A stretch of 64,000 bases of DNA from the NCBI GenBank assembly GCA_035376985.1, contig DAOSSA010000006.1:1-64000 (forward strand). Reading direction: 5' to 3'. A program made the translations under genes and the position numbers. This DNA is from Brevifilum sp029548365 (GTDB lineage: Bacteria > Chloroflexota > Anaerolineae > Anaerolineales > Anaerolineaceae). Within the stretch, counting starts at the first letter, position 1, and each line of letters opens with the position of its first letter. The notes below the pieces were generated by a model that ran no database searches, was not told where the DNA came from, and saw only the letters and a list, made by a program, of their open reading frames with translations. This document shows, one piece after another, positions 43,779-51,614 of the stretch.

Positions 43779-44957
43779 TTAGATTAAACCCAAGTCTTTT
43801 CCAACCCTGGAAAAGATTTCAATCACGCGCTCAAGTTGTTCATCCGTGTGGGTTGCCATGTAACTTGTCCGCAATAACTGCCGACCGGGTGCCACCGCTG
43901 GTGAAATGACCGGGTTCACAAATACACCGTTTTCAAATAATAGTTTCCAGGCAATAAAGGTCAGATCATCATCTCCGATAACAATCGGGATCACGGGAGT
44001 AACGGAATCGCCTGTATCAAAACCCAGGCGTTGGAATTCTGCTCGCATCATATCCGCAATCTGGTTTACCCGTACGACCCGCTCGGGCTCCTCGCGCATC
44101 ACCTCAAGTGCTGCCAGTGCCGCGGCTGCATTAGAGGGTGGAATGCTGGCGCTAAAGATTAAACTGCGTGCTTTGTGCTTAATATAATCCACCACATCAG
44201 CATCACCGGCGATAAATCCACCCAAAGAGGCAAAGGATTTGCTGAAAGTTGACATAATTAAATCCACATCGTCGGTCAAGCCAAAATGCGCTGCCGTCCC
44301 TCGTCCGCCGCCTAAAACACCGATTGCATGAGCATCATCGACCATCAGACGCACACCATATGCTTTGCACAAGGGCACGATTTCCGGCAATGGCGCGATA
44401 TCGCCTTCCATGCTGAACAATCCATCGACTACCAATAATTTCCCCTGATCCTCCGGTAAGTTCTCCAGCACTCGCTGAAGCTGAGCCATATCGTTATGCC
44501 AGTAGCGTTCAATTTTTGCTCTGCTTAAAAAAGCCCCATCCACAATACTGGCATGGTCTTCTTTGTCCAGAATCACAATCTCACCCCGTCCTGCCAGGGC
44601 ACTGATCGTACCTAAATTAACCTGCATCCCCGTTGAGAACACAAGTGAATCGTCCTTGCCGACCCATTCTGCAATTTCAGCTTCCAGGCGTTCGTGTAAA
44701 GCCATATTGCCATTCAAAAACCGGGAACCAGTGCAGCTGGTACCGTAACGGGCAATAGCATCAATCGCAGCTTGTTTGACTTTTGGATGCGTCGTAAGGC
44801 CCAGGTAGTTGTTCGAGCCGCACATAATCACATTGCGACCCTGAAATGTGACTTCTGTGCCCTCATTTTCATCCAAAGGAATAAAATATGGGTAAATACC
44901 TGCTTCCTTTGCATCCTTAACTTCAGTATACCGGTAACATTTTTCAAAAATATCCAT
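43779..44957 (-). CDS. Serine palmitoyltransferase-like PLP acyltransferase (alpha-oxoamine synthase family)
   Basis: About 393 residues from ATG 44957, preceded by AAGGAAATCTTT. The frame is open 46 codons further upstream, but that part lacks family similarity and overlaps a good promoter for the divergent gene. Motifs: I-Y-P-Y-F near the N-terminus, G-S-N-N-Y-L-G-L, C-T-G-S-R-F-L-N-G, D-H-A-S-I-V-D-G, V-D-D-A-H-A-I-G and the PLP lysine in T-F-S-K-S-F-A-S-L-G-G-F. The YPYF/SRFLNG pattern is close to bacterial serine palmitoyltransferases; glycine C-acetyltransferase is the alternative. If SPT, it would condense serine with acyl-CoA to start sphingoid-base synthesis. A GNAT-like protein gene lies nearby. 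Confidence 0.88.
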   Translation of the reverse strand: MDIFEKCYRYTEVKDAKEAGIYPYFIPLDENEGTEVTFQGRNVIMCGSNNYLGLTTHPKVKQAAIDAIARYGTSCTGSRFLNGNMALHERLEAEIAEWVGKDDSLVFSTGMQVNLGTISALAGRGEIVILDKEDHASIVDGAFLSRAKIERYWHNDMAQLQRVLENLPEDQGKLLVVDGLFSMEGDIAPLPEIVPLCKAYGVRLMVDDAHAIGVLGGGRGTAAHFGLTDDVDLIMSTFSKSFASLGGFIAGDADVVDYIKHKARSLIFSASIPPSNAAAALAALEVMREEPERVVRVNQIADMMRAEFQRLGFDTGDSVTPVIPIVIGDDDLTFIAWKLLFENGVFVNPVISPAVAPGRQLLRTSYMATHTDEQLERVIEIFSRVGKDLGLI

Positions 44958-45071
44958 AAAGATTTCCTTGATCAAGAATACGCCTGCACAGTGTTTTTTT
45001 TCTGTTTCGGCGCGAAGGCGTGGCTGTAAATATTGCTCCACACCTTGATTAACCAGCTCTCTCAATTCAAG

Positions 45072-45100
45072 TTGCGTTTGGAGATTGAACACCATATAAT
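45072..45100 (+). promoter_or_regulatory. Promoter of the second lipoprotein gene
   Basis: TTGCGT (45072-45077) and TATAAT (45095-45100) with a 17-base spacer; predicted start near 45107, then GGAGAAAGCC before the ATG at 45139. Confidence 0.65.
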
Positions 45101-45138
45101 ATCTCTATTGTTCATCTTGCCAATATTCGGAGAAAGCC

Positions 45139-46002
45139 ATGAGAAAAATTGTCTTCATCTCTCTATTTATTATTACTGCTTTTGTCATCACGAGTTGCAG
45201 CCCTGAACCAAAGCAGGAGCAGCTTACTGATGACTTGGTTGCCACTCAGGTCAGTCTTATCCTTACAGAAACCGCCATCCAAGCCGCACTCCAACAAATG
45301 CCTACCCACACAGAAACCCTCGAGCCTTCTTCGACGCCTGAAGAAGAGCCAACAGTTGCCCCCACAGAAACCCCGACGGACATCCCAACGGAAACACCCA
45401 CCAGTACACCTGCAGCCAATGACCCGGCACAGGTGTTGGGTCAGCCAGCCTGGACTTACGATTTCACCGGCGATACAAGTCCCTGGGATTATGTAGATAC
45501 AGACCAGGCAAGCTTTAAAACTGGCGGTGGTTTCCTCAACCTGACAGCAAAAGCCAATGCCAACTGGCACAGCTGGTATCTATCTGCTCCAACACTGAAA
45601 AATGCCTATGTGGAGACAACCATTCAAATGTCTGCCTGTTCTGGTGCGGATCGGTTTGGACTGGCAGTTCGCGGCAGTTCAGATGGTCAGCAATTTTACT
45701 TCCTGGCAATAACCTGTGATGGACGCTGGGGGTTGTACCGCATGTCAGAAAATGTCACCATTAATACGGTCAGCGGCTACCAGGAAGCAAAAGAACTCAC
45801 CGCTGGTCTTGCCGACCCACACCGGGTTGGAATTTGGATGAGAGACAATAGTTTCCGCATTTTTGTCGACGGGGTCGAGGTGGGTTCTGCCACGGATTCA
45901 ACTCTGACAAATGCAGGGTACACCGGTTTTCTGATCGCCTTTGCCAATACACCCGGTTTCACCGTAAAGGTTGATCAGTTAAAATATTGGAGTGTGCCCT
46001 GA
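45139..46002 (+). CDS. Lipoprotein with Pro/Thr-rich linker and concanavalin-like domain (paralogue 2)
   Basis: 287 residues. Signal peptide with lipobox I-T-S-C (Cys20), a Thr/Pro/Glu-rich spacer (about 50-95, P-T-E-T-P-T-D-I-P-T-E-T), and a beta-sandwich domain (about 100-287: Q-P-A-W-T-Y-D-F-T-G-D; F-L-N-L-T-A; R-F-G-L-A-V-R; I-T-C-D-G-R-W-G-L-Y-R-M; F-R-I-F-V-D-G). Domain order and motifs match the protein at 42415-43305, so the two are duplicates, on either side of the SPT-like gene and a GTPase relic. Confidence 0.82.
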   Translation: MRKIVFISLFIITAFVITSCSPEPKQEQLTDDLVATQVSLILTETAIQAALQQMPTHTETLEPSSTPEEEPTVAPTETPTDIPTETPTSTPAANDPAQVLGQPAWTYDFTGDTSPWDYVDTDQASFKTGGGFLNLTAKANANWHSWYLSAPTLKNAYVETTIQMSACSGADRFGLAVRGSSDGQQFYFLAITCDGRWGLYRMSENVTINTVSGYQEAKELTAGLADPHRVGIWMRDNSFRIFVDGVEVGSATDSTLTNAGYTGFLIAFANTPGFTVKVDQLKYWSVP

Positions 46003-46234
46003 ACGTCACAATCATTGTTTCACGCTATCAACAGAAAGTTGTCTTTCGTGGGCTCCCTTTTTAACCCGCCGCCCCCATCCCAAACTTAAAAAGCGCTCCC
46101 AGAGGGAGGTTTGGATGGATCTTAGCTGCAGTTTTCATTACCTTCTGGAAATACTTTTTTGCGCGCCCTTGATCCTAACAATGATTTCGTCTATGATTTG
46201 ATATGAAAATTTCACTATTGAGAGGGTTGCTCCA

Positions 46235-47356
46235 ATGAAGATCATCGAAATGCCACCCAGACATCGCCGATTTGAAAAAGCATTCATCGATTTCCCTTAT
46301 CAGCTTTACCAGAATAACACCCAATGGGTACCGCCGCTCAGAATGGAGATACGCCAGATCTTTAAACCTGGCTACGCGTTTTATCAATATGGCCAGGCAG
46401 CCTTCTTCCTGGCGATGACGGATACGGGTGAAGTCCTCGGTCGGTTAGCCGTGGCCAATAATCATCGCTATAATGATTTTCATCAGACAAAAACCGCTTT
46501 CTTTTACTATTTTGAATGCATCGATGACTTAAATATCGCCCAGGCGCTCTTTTCGCGAGGATTTGAATGGAGCGATAGTCAGGGCTTAAACCATGTTTTT
46601 GGGCCAAAGGGTTTCACCGTTTTAGATGGTTTTGGCATGTTGGTCAAGGGTTTTGAGCATCGGGCAGCCTTTGGACAGGCCTATAACCCGAATTATTACC
46701 CGGAACTGATCGAAGCTCTGGGTTTTACCAAGGTGAAGGATGTGTTCACGGGGTGGATCGATCGTGAAGCCCGTATCTCTGAAAAGGTTTTTTTAGCTGC
46801 CGAAATCGTCGAAAATCGCATGGGATTCAAGGCGCCAATGATCAAAACAAAACGCCAGCTGCGCAGAGTCATTGACGACTTTAAGCAAATGTATAATGAA
46901 TCCTTAGCCGTCCCAGCAGGAAACCCGCCCATCACTGATGCAGATATGGACAACCTGGTCAGGCAGTTGCTGTGGATCGCGGACCCGAGGCTGGTTAAAT
47001 TGATTTATAAGGACGACCAGCCCATCGGCTGGATCCTGGCTTACCCCGATGTGGGCGCCGCTTTTCAGCGCATCAAAGGACGTTTTTTCCCCTTCGGATG
47101 GCTGGAAATTCTACGTGAAAGTAAAAAAACCGATTGGATTGATTTTAACGGCATTGGCGTGATTGAAAAATACCAGCGTCTGGGTGCAACAGCCATTCTG
47201 TACAACGAAATGTTTAAAACCGTGATGGAATTTGATCAATATCATTACGCAGAACTTTTACAAATGCGCGAAGAAAACACCAAGATCCTGAATGAATCTG
47301 AGAATATGGACATCAATTTCCATAAAACCCATCGCCTGTATGAAAAATACCTGTAA
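46235..47356 (+). CDS. GNAT-like acyltransferase-fold protein, unknown substrate
   Basis: 373 residues. The layout suggests two N-acetyltransferase-like halves: V-L-G-R-L-A-V-A-N-N-H-R-Y-N and F-F-Y-Y-F-E-C-I-D-D in the first, P-I-G-W-I-L-A-Y-P-D and a C-terminal I-D-F-N-G-I-G-V-I-E-K-Y-Q-R-L-G-A-T-A in the second, the latter resembling the acetyl-CoA-binding R/Q-x-x-G-x-G/A loop. The C-terminus contains A-E-L-L-Q-M-R-E-E-N-T-K-I-L. No signal or membrane segment. Its position near an SPT-like gene hints at lipid metabolism (N-acylation of an amine), which is inference only. Confidence 0.7.
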   Translation: MKIIEMPPRHRRFEKAFIDFPYQLYQNNTQWVPPLRMEIRQIFKPGYAFYQYGQAAFFLAMTDTGEVLGRLAVANNHRYNDFHQTKTAFFYYFECIDDLNIAQALFSRGFEWSDSQGLNHVFGPKGFTVLDGFGMLVKGFEHRAAFGQAYNPNYYPELIEALGFTKVKDVFTGWIDREARISEKVFLAAEIVENRMGFKAPMIKTKRQLRRVIDDFKQMYNESLAVPAGNPPITDADMDNLVRQLLWIADPRLVKLIYKDDQPIGWILAYPDVGAAFQRIKGRFFPFGWLEILRESKKTDWIDFNGIGVIEKYQRLGATAILYNEMFKTVMEFDQYHYAELLQMREENTKILNESENMDINFHKTHRLYEKYL

Positions 47357-47558
47357 TTAAGGAATAACAGCGTCCAACATAACGGGGCTCCATTGACCGG
47401 TAATGATTCACGAAAAACTCCCCTCTGTTCTTCTTCTTTCGCTGGATTCCCTGGTCGCAGCGGGTCGCTACTTTCCATTCACAATGGGCTTGATACCTGG
47501 TTCCAAGCTGCAAATTCCCGTTTCCACATCAACAGCTCATCAATATCTCATTTAACCC

Positions 47559-47600
47559 TTGTATTATTTCCACAACTCATGTATCATACTGGTATGACCA
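47559..47600 (+). promoter_or_regulatory. Promoter and FadR-type operator overlapping the GntR start codon
   Basis: TTGTAT (47559-47564) and TATCAT (47582-47587) are exactly 17 bases apart, giving a transcription start near 47594. TGGT-ATG-ACCA (47590-47600) is a perfect FadR/GntR-type half-site pair (TGGTnnnACCA) centred on the ATG at 47594. No ribosome binding site precedes it. The mRNA is thus probably leaderless and self-repressed. Confidence 0.7.
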
Positions 47601-48319
47601 CTTACCAGTTAAATGAAGTATCTCCATCCAGATGGCAGCACATCAGCAAACCTGCTCAAATCGCAGAGCGTCGCCTGATCTCTGCCATCCTCGATGGGAC
47701 TTTCGCAATCAATACCCACTTGCCTGGTGAACGTGAATTAGCCGAATTCCTCGGAGTCACCCGCCCCACCCTTAGAGAGACCCTCGGACGGCTGGAACGC
47801 GACGGCTGGGTTGAAATTAACCAGGGAAAGGCGACCCGGATTTGCGATTATTGGAAGGAAGGCAACCTGGGCGTGTTAAACACCCTTTCCCGTTTCCCGG
47901 AACACATGCCCGATAACTTCATTGAAAATTTGCTGATCGCCCGCCTGGCAATGGCTCCGACCTATACAGCCATGGCTGTTGAAAATGCACCCGTTGAGGT
48001 CGGTTCTTTTTTGGCGGGTCACCACAACCTGGGCGAAGATCCGGGTAACTTTGCCCGTTTCGATTGGGAGGTTCATCACACACTCACCCTGCTAAGCAAT
48101 AATCCAGTTTTTGTGATGATTTTAAACGGATTTAAAGACCTTTACTTGCGCCTGGCACCTTACTACTTTAAAATTACATCAGCCCGCCAGCATTCGATGC
48201 ATTTTTATCGAGACCTTGCCCATGCTGCTGAAAAAGGCGACCCTAACCAGGCGAGAATACTCTCGGATATGGTCATGCGTGAAAGCATGATATTTTGGCA
48301 ACAAGTAAAATTCAGCTGA
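47594..48319 (+). CDS. FadR/GntR-family transcriptional regulator
   Basis: About 241 residues. Winged helix-turn-helix at about 15-80: E-R-R-L-I-S-A-I-L-D-G-T, L-P-G-E-R-E-L-A-E-F-L-G-V-T-R-P-T-L-R-E-T-L-G-R-L, and the G-W-V-E-I-N-Q-G wing. The C-terminal all-helical FadR/FCD-like effector domain follows (R-L-A-M-A-P-T-Y-T-A-M-A; F-D-W-E-V-H-H-T-L). The start is ATG 47594 because the promoter and operator lie immediately before it; an open frame upstream to 47393 shows no similarity. It likely represses itself and the downstream glycerol-phosphate operon, which begins 17 bases after its stop. Confidence 0.9.
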   Translation: MTTYQLNEVSPSRWQHISKPAQIAERRLISAILDGTFAINTHLPGERELAEFLGVTRPTLRETLGRLERDGWVEINQGKATRICDYWKEGNLGVLNTLSRFPEHMPDNFIENLLIARLAMAPTYTAMAVENAPVEVGSFLAGHHNLGEDPGNFARFDWEVHHTLTLLSNNPVFVMILNGFKDLYLRLAPYYFKITSARQHSMHFYRDLAHAAEKGDPNQARILSDMVMRESMIFWQQVKFS

Positions 48320-48336
48320 TTTGAACGGAGGAAACC

Positions 48337-49935
48337 ATGAAACGCATTCAAGGTTGGGGAAATATCGAAACCGATTACCCGGTACCCGAACCAGCCCGGG
48401 TTTATCTTGAAAAGGTCGTCGGGAAACCGCATCATCAGAAAAATATCTCCATCGACGAACTCATTCGCAAAATTCCACCCACCCGCCTATCCACCCACCC
48501 CCTGATAAATACAGACCCCGAACAGAGATTGCGCCATGCACGTGGGCAATCGCTCAATGACTGGATCGATATGTGCGACGGTTTGGTCAACTCGTTCCCG
48601 GATGGTGTGGCATATCCTGAAAACGATGCGGATGTGAGGGCATTGATAGAATTTGCCCAATCGGGGAATGTGAATCTTATTCCCTATGGCGGGGGATCGA
48701 GCGTTGTCGGTCATCTGACGCCTCCAGATGAAGGACCGCCCACGCTCAGCGTTGACCTGCAAAGGATGAATCAATTAATTCACCTCAGCGAGGAGAATTT
48801 TGAAGCCACCTTCGGCGCAGGTGTCAGCGGTCCGCAGCTCGAAGCCCAGCTAAAAAGACACGGCTTTGTTCTCGGACATTTTCCACAATCCTGGGAATAC
48901 TCAAGCCTGGGCGGCTGGATTGCCACTCGCTCGGTTGGGCAGCAATCCTATCACTACGGCCGCATAGAGCCGCTGTTCGTCAAAGGGCATCTCGAAACCC
49001 CGGCAGGCCCCATGGACCTGCCGCACTTCCCTAAGAGCGCTGCCGGGCCCGATCTGCGCCACCTGGTTTTGGGCTCCGAAGCACGTTTAGGGATCATCAC
49101 CCAGGCGACGATGCGCATCCGGCGCCTGCCCGAAGAAGAACATTTTTATGCAGCATTTTTCCCCAATTTTGAGATCGGGGTGGAAGCTGTTCGCAAGATT
49201 GCCCAGAGTGAGCTGGCAGTCTCAATGGTCCGCCTGAGCGATCCCATGGAAACCGAAACCACCTTCCAGCTTTCTGGCGAAGAAAAGCTGGTTAACATCG
49301 CCAAAAAGGGCCTGGGTCTGTTCGGACATGGTGAAGAGCGCTGCATGTTGATCTATGGGTTGACCGGTACAGGTGCAGAAAACCGCCTGGCTGACCGTCA
49401 ACTGGCGCATATTGTCCGGTCGCACCAGGGCATGCTGATCAAGTTTTACCTGGGCAAAGCCTGGATCGAAAAGCGTTTCCTCACGCCCTATCTACGCAAT
49501 ACATTGTGGGATCTTGGCTACGCGCTGGATACCCTGGAGACTGCCCTGCCCTGGGAAAAAATCCACAGTGGGCGCCAGGCGATCTACCATGCCATCAGCG
49601 ATGCCATGGAAAACGATAACGAGCCGGTGCTGATTTTCAGTCACGTTTCACACGTGTACACCAACGGCGGCTCCATGTATGTGACCTACCTTTTCCGCCG
49701 CAGTCAGGACCCTCACCAAACCCTGGCGCACTGGCAAAAGATGAAAGGCGCAGCCAGCCAGGCCATCACGGCACTGGGCGGAACCATCAGCCACCAGCAT
49801 GGCGTCGGCATCGACCATAAGCCTTTCCTCAGCGTTGAAAAAGACCCCCTGAGCATGCAGGTTCTGAAGAATATCATCAAAACCGTCGACCCTGACCAAA
49901 TTATGAACACCGGTAAGCTGATCGACACTGACTGA
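48337..49935 (+). CDS. FAD-binding oxidase, alkylglycerone-phosphate synthase-like
   Basis: 532 residues. The FAD-binding PCMH domain (about 85-270) shows P-Y-G-G-G-S-S-V-V-G-H and G-L/F-V-L-G-H-F-P-Q-S-W-E-Y-S-S-L-G-G-W-I-A-T-R-S-V-G-Q-Q-S, and the C-terminal domain has G-T-I-S-H-Q-H-G-V-G-I-D-H near residue 490. These are hallmarks of the AGPS subgroup of the vanillyl-alcohol-oxidase family, which in eukaryotes makes the ether bond of plasmalogens. Here it begins an operon with a glycerol-3-phosphate dehydrogenase and an FGGY kinase, so an alkyl- or acyl-glycerol-phosphate substrate, or oxidation of a related polyol, is plausible (inference). GGAGGAAACC precedes the ATG. Confidence 0.88.
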   Translation: MKRIQGWGNIETDYPVPEPARVYLEKVVGKPHHQKNISIDELIRKIPPTRLSTHPLINTDPEQRLRHARGQSLNDWIDMCDGLVNSFPDGVAYPENDADVRALIEFAQSGNVNLIPYGGGSSVVGHLTPPDEGPPTLSVDLQRMNQLIHLSEENFEATFGAGVSGPQLEAQLKRHGFVLGHFPQSWEYSSLGGWIATRSVGQQSYHYGRIEPLFVKGHLETPAGPMDLPHFPKSAAGPDLRHLVLGSEARLGIITQATMRIRRLPEEEHFYAAFFPNFEIGVEAVRKIAQSELAVSMVRLSDPMETETTFQLSGEEKLVNIAKKGLGLFGHGEERCMLIYGLTGTGAENRLADRQLAHIVRSHQGMLIKFYLGKAWIEKRFLTPYLRNTLWDLGYALDTLETALPWEKIHSGRQAIYHAISDAMENDNEPVLIFSHVSHVYTNGGSMYVTYLFRRSQDPHQTLAHWQKMKGAASQAITALGGTISHQHGVGIDHKPFLSVEKDPLSMQVLKNIIKTVDPDQIMNTGKLIDTD

Positions 49936-49951
49936 GGAAAGAGGGACCACA

Positions 49952-51529
49952 ATGCTGACACAAACCTGGCGCAAAGACACCTGGTCGAACCTCGATCAAC
50001 CCTGGGACCTGATTGTGATTGGCGGAGGCATCACCGGGGCGGGGATTTTTAATATGGCGGCGCAAAAAGGGCTTAATCCCCTCCTGGTGGAAGCCAGGGA
50101 TTTTTCCTTCGGCACATCCAGCCGTTCTTCCAAGTTGGTCCATGGCGGCATTCGCTATTTACGCAACCGGCAGTTTGATGTGGTCAGAGAATCGGTTAAA
50201 GAGCGCGAGCGCATGTTGCGGGAGTCCGATGGACTGGTAGACCCGTTGGCGTTCATCTTCCCCACCTATGAGCATAACACCCGCGACACAAAGCTGATGA
50301 AACTGGGCACGCTGATATACGACCTGATGGCGCCGAAATGGCAGCACTACACCCTCAACCAGCAGCAGACCAAGAATGCGCTTCCCGCATTGAGCGATGC
50401 AAACTTTGTTGGGGGTTTGAAATATTTCGACGCGATTGTGGATGATTCACAGCTTGTCCTGCGCGTGATCATGGATGGCATCCGCTTCGGCGGCACAGCT
50501 ATCAATTATGCAAAGGTTATTCAGTTGTGCAAAGCGAAAAATGGGTCGGTTGAGGGCGTCATTGTTGAGGATCAATCCGGAAAAATAACCCCATCGCAAG
50601 TAGAACTGCGCAGCAAGGTGATCATCAACGCCAGCGGACCCTGGTCGGATGAGCTCAGAGAGCAAATCCAGGGACCCGCCAGGCTGCGCCGGCTGCGCGG
50701 CAGCCACCTGATTTTTTCACAAGAGTCAATCCCGCTCAACGCAGCGGTGACCATGCTCCACCCGCGCGATAATCGCGCGTTGTTTGCCATTCCCTGGGAA
50801 AACCGATCGTTGATCGGCACAACAGACCTCGACCATGATCTGTTTGAAGATGAAACCCGGATTTCAACCGCAGAAGTGGATTATCTGCTGGAGGCTGCTC
50901 AATACACCTTTCCCAACCACCCGGTGTCTGAAGCTGACATCATTTCAACCTTCTCCGGTTTGCGCCCGGTAATCAACACCAACGCTGCGCACCCCTCCCT
51001 TGAATCCCGCGCCCACAAGATCTGGGAAGAAGACGGTTTGGTTACGGTAGCGGGCGGAAAATTAACCATCTTTCGCGTCATGGCTGCCGACGCACTCAAC
51101 TTCTGTGCCGATCGGTTGCGCGGCTGTCCCAGGTTCACGCATCGCGCGCCGTGTTTCATCCACCCCCAACCTCAGGAGCGGAATGATCGGTCAAACCCGG
51201 GTTGGCTGCTGATGGCAGGCCGTTTGGGTATGGATGTGAACCCATTTTTCCAGCAGGCTGACTCGGAAGACCTGGTTCCCATTGAACCGATTCCACAGCT
51301 ATGGGCAGAATTGTCATGGGCGGCAAAAAATGAAGCGGTTCTCCACCTGGATGATTTGCTCCTCAGGCGGGTCAGGCTGGGCGTCCTGTTCCCAAACGGC
51401 GGCATGGACATGATCGACCCGATTCGAGCCAGGGTGCAACCGCACCTGGGCTGGTCTAATGAAACATGGACTGCCGAAGTCGAACGCTACCGCCAAATCT
51501 GGAGAGATAATTATCATTTGCCCAATTAA
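49952..51529 (+). CDS. glpD: FAD-dependent glycerol-3-phosphate dehydrogenase
   Basis: 525 residues. N-terminal dinucleotide fold V-I-G-G-G-I-T-G-A-G, then S-R-S-S-K-L-V-H-G-G-I-R-Y-L, typical of GlpD/GlpA. Further on are N-A-S-G-P-W-S-D, I-G-T-T-D-L-D-H-D, R-P-V-I-N-T and V-A-G-G-K-L-T. The C-terminal domain (about 400-520) is GlpO/GlpD-like. It oxidises sn-glycerol-3-phosphate to dihydroxyacetone phosphate, passing electrons to quinone or another acceptor. It starts 16 bases after the AGPS-like gene, in one operon. Confidence 0.93.
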   Translation: MLTQTWRKDTWSNLDQPWDLIVIGGGITGAGIFNMAAQKGLNPLLVEARDFSFGTSSRSSKLVHGGIRYLRNRQFDVVRESVKERERMLRESDGLVDPLAFIFPTYEHNTRDTKLMKLGTLIYDLMAPKWQHYTLNQQQTKNALPALSDANFVGGLKYFDAIVDDSQLVLRVIMDGIRFGGTAINYAKVIQLCKAKNGSVEGVIVEDQSGKITPSQVELRSKVIINASGPWSDELREQIQGPARLRRLRGSHLIFSQESIPLNAAVTMLHPRDNRALFAIPWENRSLIGTTDLDHDLFEDETRISTAEVDYLLEAAQYTFPNHPVSEADIISTFSGLRPVINTNAAHPSLESRAHKIWEEDGLVTVAGGKLTIFRVMAADALNFCADRLRGCPRFTHRAPCFIHPQPQERNDRSNPGWLLMAGRLGMDVNPFFQQADSEDLVPIEPIPQLWAELSWAAKNEAVLHLDDLLLRRVRLGVLFPNGGMDMIDPIRARVQPHLGWSNETWTAEVERYRQIWRDNYHLPN

Positions 51530-51614
51530 GGCGCCGAATTTTAGAAAAGTAGATAATTATCGATTATGATAGAGTAAACACATTCGCCCCTATCGCCATC
51601 CATTGGAGAAAACT

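Noticed and set aside
44958..45095. N-terminal 46-residue extension of the SPT-like enzyme
   Set aside because: It lacks similarity to the family, a good ribosome binding site lies before the inner ATG, and the divergent lipoprotein promoter overlaps this region.
47313..47593. Small basic leftward open frame (about 66 codons) and upstream extension of the GntR gene
   Set aside because: No family resemblance, no ribosome binding site, and the promoter-operator at 47559-47600 explains the region better.
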